NCBI GenBank assembly: GCA_023473595.1
Contig: JAMCYV010000032.1
Location: forward strand, 1-35,555
Reading direction: 5' to 3'
Source of the DNA: Patescibacteria group bacterium
Lineage (GTDB): Bacteria > Patescibacteriota > CPR2 > UBA1875 > JAMCYV01
Length of the DNA: 35,555 nucleotides
Positions 1 through 9,014 of the stretch are shown one piece after another. The notes beneath the pieces are model-generated. The model saw only the letters and a program-made list of their open reading frames with translations, was not told the origin of the DNA and searched no databases. The translations under genes and the position numbers were made by a program. Position 1 is the first letter of the stretch, and each line of letters starts with the position of its first letter.

Positions 1-1
1 T

Positions 2-490
2 TTAACAACGCCTTTGCAGATGATTAACGCTTTTGCTGCAATCGCCAACGGAGGAGTTATAATGCGGCCGCAAATTATAGAAAAAATTATTGATAAGGAT
101 GGCAAGGAAGAAGAGAAACAACCCGAAGAGATTAGGAGAGTTATTTCGGATAAGGCGGCGGCTGCCATGACAGCGATGCTTGTTAGCGTGGTTGAAAAAG
201 GACATGGCACTCAAGCCAAAGTCAAAGGCTATAAGGTTGCCGGAAAGACTGGGACAGCCCAAGTCCCTTTAAAAAACGGTCTTGGATATGATCCTTCAAG
301 AAATATAGGTTCATTTATAGGCTTTGCACCGGCAATGTCGCCGGAATTTGTAGTTATGGCGAAAATTGATTCACCTAAAGGTGTTTCTTGGGCAGAAAGC
401 ACAGCCGCCCCAATTGTCGGCCAAGTTTTGGATTATTTGCTTAAATATTATCAGGTTCCACCAACAGAGTTAAGCGAATTAAACCAATAG
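2..490 (+). CDS. FtsI/PBP2-type penicillin-binding protein, 3' end only
   Basis: This is the C-terminal part of a class B penicillin-binding protein, the transpeptidase that cross-links peptidoglycan at the septum or side wall. The open frame runs in from the window edge (LTTPLQ before the first Met), so the start is outside. Visible landmarks are the family's TPLQM...ANGG stretch at the beginning and the KTG triad motif in VAGKTGTAQVP about 80 codons in, followed by the usual SFIGFAP strand. The SxxK and SxN motifs must lie upstream. It is followed 35 bases later by mraY in a division and cell-wall cluster, which favours FtsI (septal PBP) over a PBP2 of the elongation machinery, but the fragment alone cannot decide this. 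Confidence 0.9.
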   Translation, partial: LTTPLQMINAFAAIANGGVIMRPQIIEKIIDKDGKEEEKQPEEIRRVISDKAAAAMTAMLVSVVEKGHGTQAKVKGYKVAGKTGTAQVPLKNGLGYDPSRNIGSFIGFAPAMSPEFVVMAKIDSPKGVSWAESTAAPIVGQVLDYLLKYYQVPPTELSELNQ

Positions 491-505
491 TAAAAAAGTT
501 AAAAT

Positions 506-511
506 TATACT
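506..511 (+). promoter_or_regulatory. Possible -10 box before mraY
   Basis: TATACT lies 14 bases before the mraY ATG in an A-rich gap without any Shine-Dalgarno sequence. No convincing -35 was seen, so an internal promoter is only possible. Confidence 0.25.
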
Positions 512-525
512 AAAATATACGAAAT

Positions 526-1560
526 ATGATATTTGACGAGAAAACTCTGATTGTTGAAATAACAAAGATTTTGATCTTTGCCTTTGGGGCTTTTGCGCTT
601 TCTATGGCTTTGACGCCTATCTATACTCATTTTGCTTATAAAAATGAATGGTGGCGCAAAGTCAGAACTAAAGCGGTTGATGGAAAAGCGGCTCCAATCT
701 TTTTGAAATTGCATGCTGAAAAACATAAGAGACATATTCCTACTATGGCTGGGATGGTAATCCTTTTTTCAGTCAGCATTATTACTCTTATTTTTAATTT
801 AGATAGAGCTCAAACGTATCTGCCACTATTTTCGTTTATTTTTGCTGGACTTTTAGGACTTGCAGATGATTATTTTCATGTAAAAGGGATTGCTGATAAG
901 ACAGGAGGCCTAAGTGCTAGAGCCCAGGCTTTCTGGCTGACAATTATTCCTCTTCTTGGGGCTTATTGGTTTTATTTTAAACTAGATTGGAGTATTATCC
1001 ATGTTCCGGCCGTAGGTAACTTTAATATTGGTTGGCTTTATATACCCCTCTTCATTATTGTTATATTTGCGACTTCCAAGTCAGTAGGGCTTACAGACGG
1101 GCTAGATGGGCTTGCTGGAGGGCTTTTATCTCTGGCTTACGGTTCTTATGGGTTTATATCGCTTGTTCAAGGAAAATATGGACTTGCGGCTTTCTGTGCC
1201 ACGGTAGTAGGGACGATGCTGGCTTATACTTGGTTTAATATTTATCCAGCTAGGTTCTTTATGGGGAATAGCGGCTCAATTTCTTTAGGAGCGACATTAG
1301 GAGTTATTGCAATGCTTACAAATTCTGTTTTTATTCTGCCTATTATCGGGTTTGTTTTCTTTGTCGAATCTGGTTCTTCAGCTATTCAGCTTTTATCTAA
1401 GAAAATAAGGGGGAAGAAGATATTTTTATCCGCTCCGATTCATCACCACTTTGAAGCTATCGGCTGGCCGGAGACAAAAGTTACAATGAGATTCTGGATT
1501 ATAGGGGGGGTAATGTCGGTTCTTGGAATAATTATCGGACTTTTAGGAAGAGGTCAATAA
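526..1560 (+). CDS. mraY: Phospho-N-acetylmuramoyl-pentapeptide-transferase
   Basis: MraY transfers phospho-MurNAc-pentapeptide from UDP to undecaprenyl phosphate, making lipid I at the inner face of the membrane. The 344-aa product has the family length and about ten hydrophobic segments. Family signatures are LADDYFH (Asp-Asp near residues 114-115), GLTDGLDGLAGG (about 189-199) and the His-rich loop IHHHFEAIGWPE near the C terminus. An oddity is FMGNSGS near residue 248: most MraY proteins have FMGD(T/S)GS, whose Asp is one of the conserved acidic active-site residues, so here it is replaced by Asn. There is no recognisable Shine-Dalgarno before the ATG. The stop overlaps the ftsW start by one base (TAATG), so translation is probably coupled. 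Confidence 0.96.
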   Translation: MIFDEKTLIVEITKILIFAFGAFALSMALTPIYTHFAYKNEWWRKVRTKAVDGKAAPIFLKLHAEKHKRHIPTMAGMVILFSVSIITLIFNLDRAQTYLPLFSFIFAGLLGLADDYFHVKGIADKTGGLSARAQAFWLTIIPLLGAYWFYFKLDWSIIHVPAVGNFNIGWLYIPLFIIVIFATSKSVGLTDGLDGLAGGLLSLAYGSYGFISLVQGKYGLAAFCATVVGTMLAYTWFNIYPARFFMGNSGSISLGATLGVIAMLTNSVFILPIIGFVFFVESGSSAIQLLSKKIRGKKIFLSAPIHHHFEAIGWPETKVTMRFWIIGGVMSVLGIIIGLLGRGQ

Positions 1561-2741
1561 TGGCAACAATTTCAAGAGGCAGGAGGCTAAGACCAGATTA
1601 TACACTTGTTATCCTTGTTCTTCTTTTATCAATTGTTGGTATTATTATGGTCTATTCTGCTTCAGTAGTCTCCAGTTATAAAGTAACAGGGGATCCTAAC
1701 TTTTATTTTACGAGGCAGCTTATAAACATTATTATTGGTATTTTTTGTCTTTTCTTTGTGTCTAGAATTCCTTATGTTTTTTGGAAAAAAGTTGCTTTCT
1801 TTGTCCTTCTTTTAGGCCTTATTCTCTCCACTTTAGTTTTTATTCCTGGATTTGGGATGAGGCATGGCGGAGCGAGCAGATGGCTGGAATTAGGATTTAT
1901 TCAACTTCAGCCATCGGAAGTCTTAAAGCTAGGTGTAATTCTTTACTTGAGTGCTTTCTTTGAAAGAGTAGGAGAAGGAGTGAAGACATACAAAGCTTTT
2001 CTTCCATTTGTTATCGTACTTGGCTTAGTGGGAACACTTATTATGCTTCAACCGGATATGGGGACTTTTATGGTGATTGCTATTTTTTCTTCAATAATGT
2101 ATTTTGTTGCCGGGGGAGGGTTAACCTACATAGGTTCTTTGCTTGTTGCAGGAATAGCTGGAATATGGACACTTATTAAAATTGAACCCTATAGGATGCA
2201 AAGATTCCTAGTTTTTTTAAATCCGAATGCTGATACTAGTGGTGCCGGCTACCAGATAAACCAAGCTCTTATTGCTATTGGTACTGGCGGACTCTTTGGC
2301 TTGGGATTCAACCAATCGAGGCAAAAATATAATTATCTTCCTGAAGCGCAGACTGATTCAATTATTGCTATAATAGGGGAGGAATTGGGATTTGTAGGAA
2401 TAGCAGTCTTAATATTTATTTTTCTTTTGCTTACAGTAAGGGGATTAAGGATCGCAAAAAAGTCTCCTGATGTTTTTTCGAGAATGTTTGCAATCGGTCT
2501 TATATCCTGGGTTGCAGTTCAATCTCTCTTAAATATAGCTGCTATGATCTCCTTGGTTCCGCTTACAGGCGTCCCATTGCCGTTTATTAGTTTTGGAGGG
2601 ACATCTGTTGTTGTTCTTTTGGTTGCTTTCGGCATTTTGATTAATATATCCAGGTTTGTGGAAGGAGGAAAGTCAAATGAGAGTCATCTTAGGAGGGGGT
2701 GGAACTGGCGGTCATATCTCACCAGTTTTAGCCGTAATTGA
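1560..2741 (+). CDS. ftsW: SEDS peptidoglycan polymerase FtsW
   Basis: This is a SEDS-family multi-pass membrane protein of 393 aa that polymerises lipid II during septation together with its partner class B PBP, whose gene lies two positions upstream. About ten hydrophobic helices are visible. The family hallmark PEAQTDSIIAIIGEELGF carries the conserved acidic residues, and the late GVPLPFISFGGTS motif is present. A SEDS protein could be FtsW or RodA; position between mraY and murG argues for FtsW. The last 65 bases overlap the start of murG in another frame, so the C-terminal tail is encoded over the murG nucleotide-binding loop. Confidence 0.94.
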   Translation: MATISRGRRLRPDYTLVILVLLLSIVGIIMVYSASVVSSYKVTGDPNFYFTRQLINIIIGIFCLFFVSRIPYVFWKKVAFFVLLLGLILSTLVFIPGFGMRHGGASRWLELGFIQLQPSEVLKLGVILYLSAFFERVGEGVKTYKAFLPFVIVLGLVGTLIMLQPDMGTFMVIAIFSSIMYFVAGGGLTYIGSLLVAGIAGIWTLIKIEPYRMQRFLVFLNPNADTSGAGYQINQALIAIGTGGLFGLGFNQSRQKYNYLPEAQTDSIIAIIGEELGFVGIAVLIFIFLLLTVRGLRIAKKSPDVFSRMFAIGLISWVAVQSLLNIAAMISLVPLTGVPLPFISFGGTSVVVLLVAFGILINISRFVEGGKSNESHLRRGWNWRSYLTSFSRN

Positions 2742-3849
2742 ATCTCTAGAAGGAAAAGTTAAAGATTTAGACCTCGTCTATATTGGTTCAAAGCAGGGGA
2801 TGGAAAGCATGATAATTCCAAAGACAGGCATTCCTTTTTATAGTATAAGCGCCGGCAAGTTCAGACGCTACTCCGGCGGGTTTTGGGATCTCTTAAATCC
2901 AGTCACTATTTTTAAAAACTTAGTGGATTTTGGCAGAGTTATCAAGGGATTTTTTGAATCTCTAAAATTGATAAAAAAAATAAAGCCAGATGCCATCTTT
3001 TTAAAAGGAGGCTTTGTCAGTGTTCCTCTTGGACTGGCCGCCAAAGTTCTAAATTATCCCTTTATTTTGCATGAATCAGATAGTGCACCAGGTCTTGCAA
3101 ACAGAATTTTAGCAAAGTTTGCTAGAAAAATATGTGTTTCTTTTAAGGATGATTATTTTCAACAAAATTATCCCAACAAAGTAGTATATACCGGCAATCC
3201 CGTTCGTAAGGAGCTTGTAGAGGGGGATAGAGAAAGAGGCTACAAAGAATTTAATTTAAAAGACAATTTGCTTATTATTCTTGTCATTGGGGGAAGTCAA
3301 GGATCGTTGAAAATAAACCGACTAATTGAAGAGATATTAGAAGATATTCTTTACAAATATCAATTAATTCATATTACCGGGGAGAGAGATTATGATTGGA
3401 TTGATTTTCGAGCTAAGAGACTTCCTGAAGAGTTGAGGGGCAATTATCGCTACTACAACTTCATTTCTAAAGAACTTAAAGACGCCTACAAAATTTCTGA
3501 TTTAATTATCTCAAGGGCTGGCAATAATGTTCTTACCGAGATCGCTGCGAACGGCAAGCCAAGTCTTCTTATTCCACTTCTTAGTTCTACAAGCGGCCAT
3601 CAGCAAAAAAATGCTCTTCTTTTTTCTAGAAACGGAGCCGCTTATATATTAGATGAGTCGATTGTGACAGCTTCCGAACTTCTAAGACAGATTAATTTTG
3701 TTTTAGAAAGTAAGGAAGAAAGAGAAATAATGTCAAAAAAAGCATCTGAATTTTTTGTCGCAGGGGCTTCAGAGGCTATAACTAGCGAAATATTAAGATT
3801 AAAGAAAAAGGCTTTTAAAAATGAGGGGCAGAAAGCTAAGGCAGATTAG
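2677..3849 (+). CDS. murG: UDP-N-acetylglucosamine--lipid I GlcNAc transferase
   Basis: MurG adds GlcNAc to lipid I to give lipid II on the cytoplasmic membrane face. I chose the ATG at 2677 (390 aa) over the longer TTG-initiated frame at 2656, because GGAGGA sits 7 bases upstream and the protein then begins MRVILGGGGTGGH, placing the glycine loop exactly at the N terminus as in the family. The second domain shows VIGGSQGS, an ISRAGNNVLTEI stretch matching the UDP-GlcNAc-binding region, and SGHQQKNA. The gene overlaps ftsW by 65 bases and ftsQ by 29 bases, so the three are one transcript. Confidence 0.96.
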   Translation: MRVILGGGGTGGHISPVLAVIESLEGKVKDLDLVYIGSKQGMESMIIPKTGIPFYSISAGKFRRYSGGFWDLLNPVTIFKNLVDFGRVIKGFFESLKLIKKIKPDAIFLKGGFVSVPLGLAAKVLNYPFILHESDSAPGLANRILAKFARKICVSFKDDYFQQNYPNKVVYTGNPVRKELVEGDRERGYKEFNLKDNLLIILVIGGSQGSLKINRLIEEILEDILYKYQLIHITGERDYDWIDFRAKRLPEELRGNYRYYNFISKELKDAYKISDLIISRAGNNVLTEIAANGKPSLLIPLLSSTSGHQQKNALLFSRNGAAYILDESIVTASELLRQINFVLESKEEREIMSKKASEFFVAGASEAITSEILRLKKKAFKNEGQKAKAD

Positions 3850-4624
3850 AAAAGGATTTTTAAAGAGAAGAAATCCCCAGATTTATTCACGGACGACTGC
3901 AATAGCGAGTGGAAGAAATCCTTTAAAAATTTTCAAATATGTTGGATTTTTTCTCTTGACTGTTTTAGTTTACATAGTTATTTTCTCCCCTGCTTTTAAG
4001 GTCAAAAAGGTCATTATCTCGGGCCTAGAAATGGCTAACAGCCAGAAGCTTGAAAAAAAATTTCTGGGAAAAAATCTAATATTTTTAAGAACTCAAGCTG
4101 TTTCAGAAAATATTGAAGGGGATCAGAAAGTAAAAGAATTGAAAGTTGAAAAAAATTACTTTTCTGGAACCTTAAGAATTATGGTTATTTTAAGAGAACC
4201 ATTTGTGATTTTAACAGAAAAAGGGAAACGCTATTTAGTTGATACCGATGGTATCCTTTTTAAGGAAATAGGGGAGACGGAAGAGAAGAGCCTTAATTTA
4301 ATAAAAATAAATAATAATTTAATAAGCTTCTCGCATAACCTGGGTGATGAACTCATTGAACAAAAAAAATTATTTTTCTTAAAAGATTTAATTAATAATT
4401 TTCCAACTAAAACTGCCGAGACTATTTCTGCTATAAGTTTCGATAATTCCAATGATGAAATCACTGTTTTAGCTAATTCTAACTACAAGATTTTCTTTGA
4501 CTTAAAAAGGAGCATTGATAGCCAAATTGAGAGTGTAGTCATGATTAAAGATGAAACAGAAAAAAGTAAAAGAAAGCTTGAATATATTGATTTAAGAATT
4601 GAAACTCGTATTTTTTATAAATAA
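3821..4624 (+). CDS. ftsQ: FtsQ/DivIB-type cell-division protein
   Basis: This bitopic division protein links the FtsW/FtsI synthase to the divisome. The 267-aa product has a basic cytoplasmic tail (about 1-35), one transmembrane helix (about 36-58, FFLLTVLVYIVIF), then a POTRA-like segment starting FKVKKVIISGLE and a longer beta-rich domain. Sequence identity in this family is always low, so the call rests on architecture plus position directly after murG. The start overlaps the end of murG. It is the last gene of the plus-strand cluster. murB, murC, ftsA and ftsZ do not follow, so the cluster stops here and faces a convergent minus-strand unit. Confidence 0.85.
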   Translation: MRGRKLRQIRKGFLKRRNPQIYSRTTAIASGRNPLKIFKYVGFFLLTVLVYIVIFSPAFKVKKVIISGLEMANSQKLEKKFLGKNLIFLRTQAVSENIEGDQKVKELKVEKNYFSGTLRIMVILREPFVILTEKGKRYLVDTDGILFKEIGETEEKSLNLIKINNNLISFSHNLGDELIEQKKLFFLKDLINNFPTKTAETISAISFDNSNDEITVLANSNYKIFFDLKRSIDSQIESVVMIKDETEKSKRKLEYIDLRIETRIFYK

Positions 4625-4650
4625 CTTGACCGGTTGGTTAAGGGTATCTA

Positions 4651-4678
4651 ATGTCGTACAAGATACATTGTGCGACAT
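4651..4678. repeat. 11-bp inverted repeat after ftsQ
   Basis: The arms ATGTCGTACAA and TTGTGCGACAT are separated by 6 bases and pair with a single G-U type mismatch. The repeat lies 27 bases after ftsQ but has no good T-run on either side, so it is a weak terminator candidate and could equally be a protein-binding palindrome. The rest of the 272-base gap (4625-4896) holds no ORF I can support. Confidence 0.5.
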
Positions 4679-4830
4679 AATGTTTTGATTGGTTTTGTTA
4701 TTCCTTTTTCTTTAACTTTTAAAAGTAGTAAGTATCGGATCTTGAACTTTTTAAAATTAAAAGAAAGGCGAGGGGAATAGAGCTTCTCTTTCCAACGTCT
4801 TTCTAATTAATAAAATATTTGGCCTGATTA

Positions 4831-4870
4831 AATAAAATAATAAAAAGACTAGAGTGTTTATTCCCTAGCC
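4831..4870 (-). terminator. Rho-independent terminator of the VirD4-like gene
   Basis: Read on the minus strand, GGCTAGGG and CTCTAGTC form an 8-bp stem (two G-U pairs) with an 8-base loop, followed by TTTTTATTATTTTATTT. It lies about 27 bases past the stop of the VirD4-like gene. Confidence 0.65.
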
Positions 4871-4896
4871 TTCCCTTTTAAAATTTTAAAAAATAA

Positions 4897-7800
4897 TTAT
4901 CTTTTATTTAAATCTTCAAAAACTATCGTCTCTCCCTGCTTGATCTCTTGGGGATTATTTTCTTGAATAATTACCTTTTCATTTGGATGGATTTTAGTAA
5001 CTTCTTTAAAGTTTTCAGGGGTAATTATTTTCTCTTGTTTTTCTATTTTATGGGTAATTTCTTCCTTTTCATTTATTAAAGGTTTTTCCGTTTTTTTTTC
5101 AGATTCTAGTTCTTTTGGCGGAGTATATAGAACCTCTTTATCCTCCTTGTCCAAAGCATTATTAATTATTTTTTTAACAGTTTCATTATTTACTGGCTTA
5201 GGAATTCCTTCTTTGGGAGTCTCAGGTTTTTCTTCGATATTATTAATTTTTTTTATATTCTGATCCGTCCCCTTAGGCGATGCTTTCTTTAGAGCGTCTT
5301 TTAAAACATCAAAATTTACCTTTTGGTGTTTTTTCTTCTTATCTCTTCTTTGGTTATCCCCTTTTTCAAACTTTTTAACTATCGGAGGTTCAAAAGATGA
5401 AGATTTTGGTTTTTCTTTAAAATTGTTATTTTTAACTACTGGAGCTTCAAAGTGAGAATTACTTTCTTTTTTTACGATTGGAGAAGTAAATTTTTTTTCT
5501 GAAATTTCCTCATCCCCTGTATCCAGACCATGCCACTTAGCTATATCATCTTCTACTTCTTTCCTAGTTTTACTATATCTTTCACGGCTTAAATTTATAA
5601 TCTTCTCAGTATTTCCCATGTCTTCAGAGGTAATATCTAGGGTTCTTGCAGAAAACGGATTGCTTGTTTTACCATCAATCGTCATCTTCAAGTAAATCTG
5701 TTGCCTATCAAGATTTATAATATCATTCACCTCAAAAGGCGGATTTAATTCTTTCTCCAGCATTCCCGCATCTTGTGCTCCCACCCTAAAGGTTATCATT
5801 GTTCCAACATTTCCAAAAACTGCATCTCTAACTGTTTCATCCATTTGGGCAATGTATTGGTTTGCTACAACAAGGCTTAAACGATATTTTCTAGCTTCGG
5901 AAAGAATAGTAGCAAAAGACTCGGTTGCAAAATGCTGAAACTCATCAACATAAAGAGTAAAATCAACTCGATCTTCAAGCGGGATATTAGCTCTACTCAT
6001 AGCAGCCAGTTGAATTTTGGTAATGATCATCCCGCCTAAAAGAGCGCTATTAGTCTCCCCTACTTTTCCAGTCGAGAGATTTATAAGAAGAATCTTTTTT
6101 TCATCCATTATCTTTCGGATGTCAATTGTGCTCTTTGGCTGGCCAATAATATTTCGAATAAGAGAGCTTGCCACAAATTGTCCAACCTTATTAAGTATTG
6201 GGGCAACGGCTTCAGTGGCAAATTTTTCATTAAATGAGGCAAATTCTGTTGTCCAGAATTTTTTTACAACTGGGTCTTTAATCTGTTCGACTACCTTTTT
6301 TCTAAAATTTTTGTCCGTTAACATTCTAACGATTCCGAGAGTGGTTGAATTTGGATAATCTAGAAGAGCAAGGATAGTATAATTTAAAATATATTCCAAA
6401 CGAGGTCCCCATGAATGGCCGAAAAGCTTTTGTAAAATTCCGACAAATCCATTAGCAATAAAATGTTTCAAATTATCATCATTTACTTCCAGGGGGTTAA
6501 ATCCTACTGGATATTCTTGGTCAGCAGGGTCTAAAAGGATGACATCATTTACTCTAGAATCAGGAATTTTCTTCAAAGTATCGACAATAAGATCGCCGTT
6601 AGGGTCTATTATGGCAAGTCCTCTGCCCTTATTTATATCTTCCTCAATAAATTTCTCGAGGAGCTTGCTCTTCCCCATTCCGCTCTTACCAATTAAGTAT
6701 GAATGTCGTCTTTTGTCATCCGTCTTAATCCCGAACAATATTCTTTGGTGCCTGAAATTAGTTTCAGCAAAGAGTGTTAAGTCATTTACATCGGTATTTA
6801 AGGGGTTTGGGAGCTCGGTCGGAGGCTCCCCTGTCTTAGAAGAAGTCCAGTTAATATTCGGGGTCTCAACAGAAGTATGAGGCAAGTGAAAGATACTGGC
6901 TAATTCTTCAATATTGAAAATAAATCCTTTGTCATAGAAAGCTCTATTCCGATAATCATCTAGAAAAGCTTTTCTGTTTTTAATTCTTGTAGCAACAAAG
7001 CTATTTAAATTAATTGTACTAAATTGTTTGAAAGCGCCGATAGCTGCATTTAAGCGAAGATCTGCTTTGCTTTTTTCCTTAGCAAGGCTAATAAGTCTAA
7101 GCTTTACCTGAAAACCAAGTTTGGATATTTTCTCTTGAATTCCGGCTATTTCTAACTCTTGATTTTGCGATAATTTAGGCGGCTCTTTGCCCCCACTTTC
7201 TACAGAGAGAGCGTGTTTCATAAGTTCGTGCAGAAGCTTAACGGGGGCATTTAAAATCGCTTTAAATAAGTTGTCGCTTGTAAAAGTAAATTGGCCGGTT
7301 TTTTTGCTTTGGATATAGGCTGCACCTCTAGCCTGCCATGTATCCGGAACTGGTCTGGCCAAAATTTGAATCCAGACTTTTTCTTTTTCATTATCGAGTT
7401 TAGCAAGAGCGCTAGTAATACCCGCTAAAGGATCGACTTTAAAGCTTTGAAAAGTCTTGATTGGTACAATCTGGCTTCTTTTTAGGGTAAGTTCAGCACA
7501 TGCATAGGCATCATCTTGCCCATCATTATCGATGTCGATATTCGTATAATCTTTGGTTTCTGAAATTTCAGCTGAGGGGTATTGGGCATAAATCTGGCTT
7601 TCGACAAAGTCTCTTAAGTGAGTCGGGACGCCGGTGTAAAAATGAATAGCGTCATTTGTAGCAACCATTTCAAAACTTAGATACTCTTGGAGGGAACCTT
7701 CTTTGACTCTGGAAGTTTTTGGTTTCAGAATCCCATGAAGCGAGGCAAACATCATTTCTGCAGCTGTCGAATCTTTATCATTGCTCCTAGGAATTTTAAT

Positions 7801-7947
7801 ATTCAGAAGGACATGGTCTTGCTTTTCAGCCCAATGAGCTTTCCTGTAGTTTTGCCAAGCGGCAAAACCTAAAATACCAGCGATAAGCCACCAGAACCAC
7901 AAAATCATCTGAACAACACTCTGCATTATAAATGAAAAAATATCCAT
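4897..7947 (-). CDS. Membrane-anchored VirD4/TraD-HerA-type ATPase with long charged tail
   Basis: This 1016-aa protein starts with one or two hydrophobic helices (about 5-30). A middle region of unknown fold follows, then an ATPase of the type IV coupling-protein/HerA class. The Walker A GKSGMGKS is near residue 420 with the characteristic IIDPNGDL strand just after it. The Walker B region FTLYVDEFQHF is near 660, followed by ARKYRLSLVVANQY. Such proteins pump DNA or protein across membranes. Residues from about 800 to the end are low-complexity, rich in Lys, Glu and Pro, and probably disordered. No other type IV secretion gene is in the window, so substrate and partners are unknown. It starts 2 bases after the stop of the sigma-like regulator and is clearly in its operon. 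Confidence 0.85.
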   Translation of the reverse strand: MDIFSFIMQSVVQMILWFWWLIAGILGFAAWQNYRKAHWAEKQDHVLLNIKIPRSNDKDSTAAEMMFASLHGILKPKTSRVKEGSLQEYLSFEMVATNDAIHFYTGVPTHLRDFVESQIYAQYPSAEISETKDYTNIDIDNDGQDDAYACAELTLKRSQIVPIKTFQSFKVDPLAGITSALAKLDNEKEKVWIQILARPVPDTWQARGAAYIQSKKTGQFTFTSDNLFKAILNAPVKLLHELMKHALSVESGGKEPPKLSQNQELEIAGIQEKISKLGFQVKLRLISLAKEKSKADLRLNAAIGAFKQFSTINLNSFVATRIKNRKAFLDDYRNRAFYDKGFIFNIEELASIFHLPHTSVETPNINWTSSKTGEPPTELPNPLNTDVNDLTLFAETNFRHQRILFGIKTDDKRRHSYLIGKSGMGKSKLLEKFIEEDINKGRGLAIIDPNGDLIVDTLKKIPDSRVNDVILLDPADQEYPVGFNPLEVNDDNLKHFIANGFVGILQKLFGHSWGPRLEYILNYTILALLDYPNSTTLGIVRMLTDKNFRKKVVEQIKDPVVKKFWTTEFASFNEKFATEAVAPILNKVGQFVASSLIRNIIGQPKSTIDIRKIMDEKKILLINLSTGKVGETNSALLGGMIITKIQLAAMSRANIPLEDRVDFTLYVDEFQHFATESFATILSEARKYRLSLVVANQYIAQMDETVRDAVFGNVGTMITFRVGAQDAGMLEKELNPPFEVNDIINLDRQQIYLKMTIDGKTSNPFSARTLDITSEDMGNTEKIINLSRERYSKTRKEVEDDIAKWHGLDTGDEEISEKKFTSPIVKKESNSHFEAPVVKNNNFKEKPKSSSFEPPIVKKFEKGDNQRRDKKKKHQKVNFDVLKDALKKASPKGTDQNIKKINNIEEKPETPKEGIPKPVNNETVKKIINNALDKEDKEVLYTPPKELESEKKTEKPLINEKEEITHKIEKQEKIITPENFKEVTKIHPNEKVIIQENNPQEIKQGETIVFEDLNKR

Positions 7948-7949
7948 AT

Positions 7950-8993
7950 CTACCCTACAGTATAAACCGCCTTCCCTACTCTTTTAAACCTTTGGAGGTT
8001 TAAGATAATCGTCGTGTCTTTGACAATCCTTTTATCCTTTACCTTCTTAATAATTTCTTTTTTATGAAGCGGTTTTCCTTCTTCTATTAAAATTTCTCTA
8101 ATTACCTCTTCTACAGTTCCCTTTTTATAGCCCCAATCTTTTAGAGCATAAATTCCCCTACCAACTAAGATGAATTCTTTATTTTTTATAAGTTCATTAT
8201 GGACAGACTGATGAGTAACTTTCTTCTTCGGTGCATAGTTGTTATTAAGATGGAGGGTAATTTCTGAATAATGAAGCGGCTTTTTGCTTTCATTTAGAAT
8301 AATTAGGATTTTATCTTTAATACTTTTTGGATTTAAAACCCGATTGCTTGTAAGGCCGTAAAACTCCCCTATTTTTATTAATTTTTTAGAGACTTTAAAT
8401 ACATTTTTTAAAAATTTTTCACTAAAAGCTTTGCTTTCAAAAAGAGAAATTGCTTCATTTTCATGCAAGGGTTCATTTCTTTTTTCAAGTTCACTTACTA
8501 CCCCTTCGATAATTTTAATAATTTCTTCGTAATTTATCTCTTTTTTAGTCCAAATACCTAAATGAGCTTTATTTTCGTTAAAATATTTTAATTCATTATT
8601 TAAATTTAAGAGAAAATTGACCTCGTTTTTATATCCTCTAGTGTTTTTAGCTATATTTTCAGTTTCAATGTCTAAAATTATATGGCCATTGATTTCAAAA
8701 TGCTTATTTACAATCTTATTAATCTCATCAATATATTCTTTACTTTTTTTGTTATTAGAAAGCTTTTTTAGGGCATTTTTCTCTATTTGACGAACTCTCT
8801 CTCTAGTAATTCCGTATTTCTTACCAATAAAATCAAGAGTTTTTGGGGACTCGCCAAAAAGACCATATCTTTCTTTTAAAATAATCTCCTCCCTATCTTT
8901 TATAGTTCCTAATCCAAAAATCTCCTCAATAGTTTTTTGGGGGTTAAAAAGTCCCTCGGAAGGTTTTTCTTTTATGGACAAAGTTTTTACCAT
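7950..8993 (-). CDS. Sigma-70 region 4 plus HARE-HTH regulator
   Basis: The 347-aa protein has an N-terminal helix-turn-helix of the sigma-70 region 4 type (IGKKYGITRERVRQIEKNAL, about residues 55-75). Its C-terminal half reads as winged helices: KPLHYSEITLHL...GRGIYALKDWG matches the HARE-HTH domain (also in the RNA polymerase delta subunit). A second copy, KPLHKKEIIKKV...GKAVYTVG, ends the protein, and EPLHENEAISLF earlier may be a third degenerate copy. It lacks sigma regions 2 and 3, so it is probably an accessory transcription factor rather than a full sigma factor. It is the first gene of a two-gene operon with the VirD4-like ATPase and is driven by a consensus promoter. There is no Shine-Dalgarno before the ATG. 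Confidence 0.8.
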   Translation of the reverse strand: MVKTLSIKEKPSEGLFNPQKTIEEIFGLGTIKDREEIILKERYGLFGESPKTLDFIGKKYGITRERVRQIEKNALKKLSNNKKSKEYIDEINKIVNKHFEINGHIILDIETENIAKNTRGYKNEVNFLLNLNNELKYFNENKAHLGIWTKKEINYEEIIKIIEGVVSELEKRNEPLHENEAISLFESKAFSEKFLKNVFKVSKKLIKIGEFYGLTSNRVLNPKSIKDKILIILNESKKPLHYSEITLHLNNNYAPKKKVTHQSVHNELIKNKEFILVGRGIYALKDWGYKKGTVEEVIREILIEEGKPLHKKEIIKKVKDKRIVKDTTIILNLQRFKRVGKAVYTVG

Positions 8994-9014
8994 TTTTCTT
9001 AATTATTTTAATAA

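Noticed and set aside
2-262. Minus-strand ORF opposite the FtsI/PBP2 fragment and similar antisense ORFs (for example 6017-6358, 6539-6880, 29970-30266)
   Set aside because: They lie opposite genes with strong family motifs, have no motifs or start signals of their own and are typical shadows.
4625-4680. Promoter TTGACC with a weak -10 after ftsQ
   Set aside because: No box better than 3 of 6 at the right spacing and no gene follows on the plus strand.
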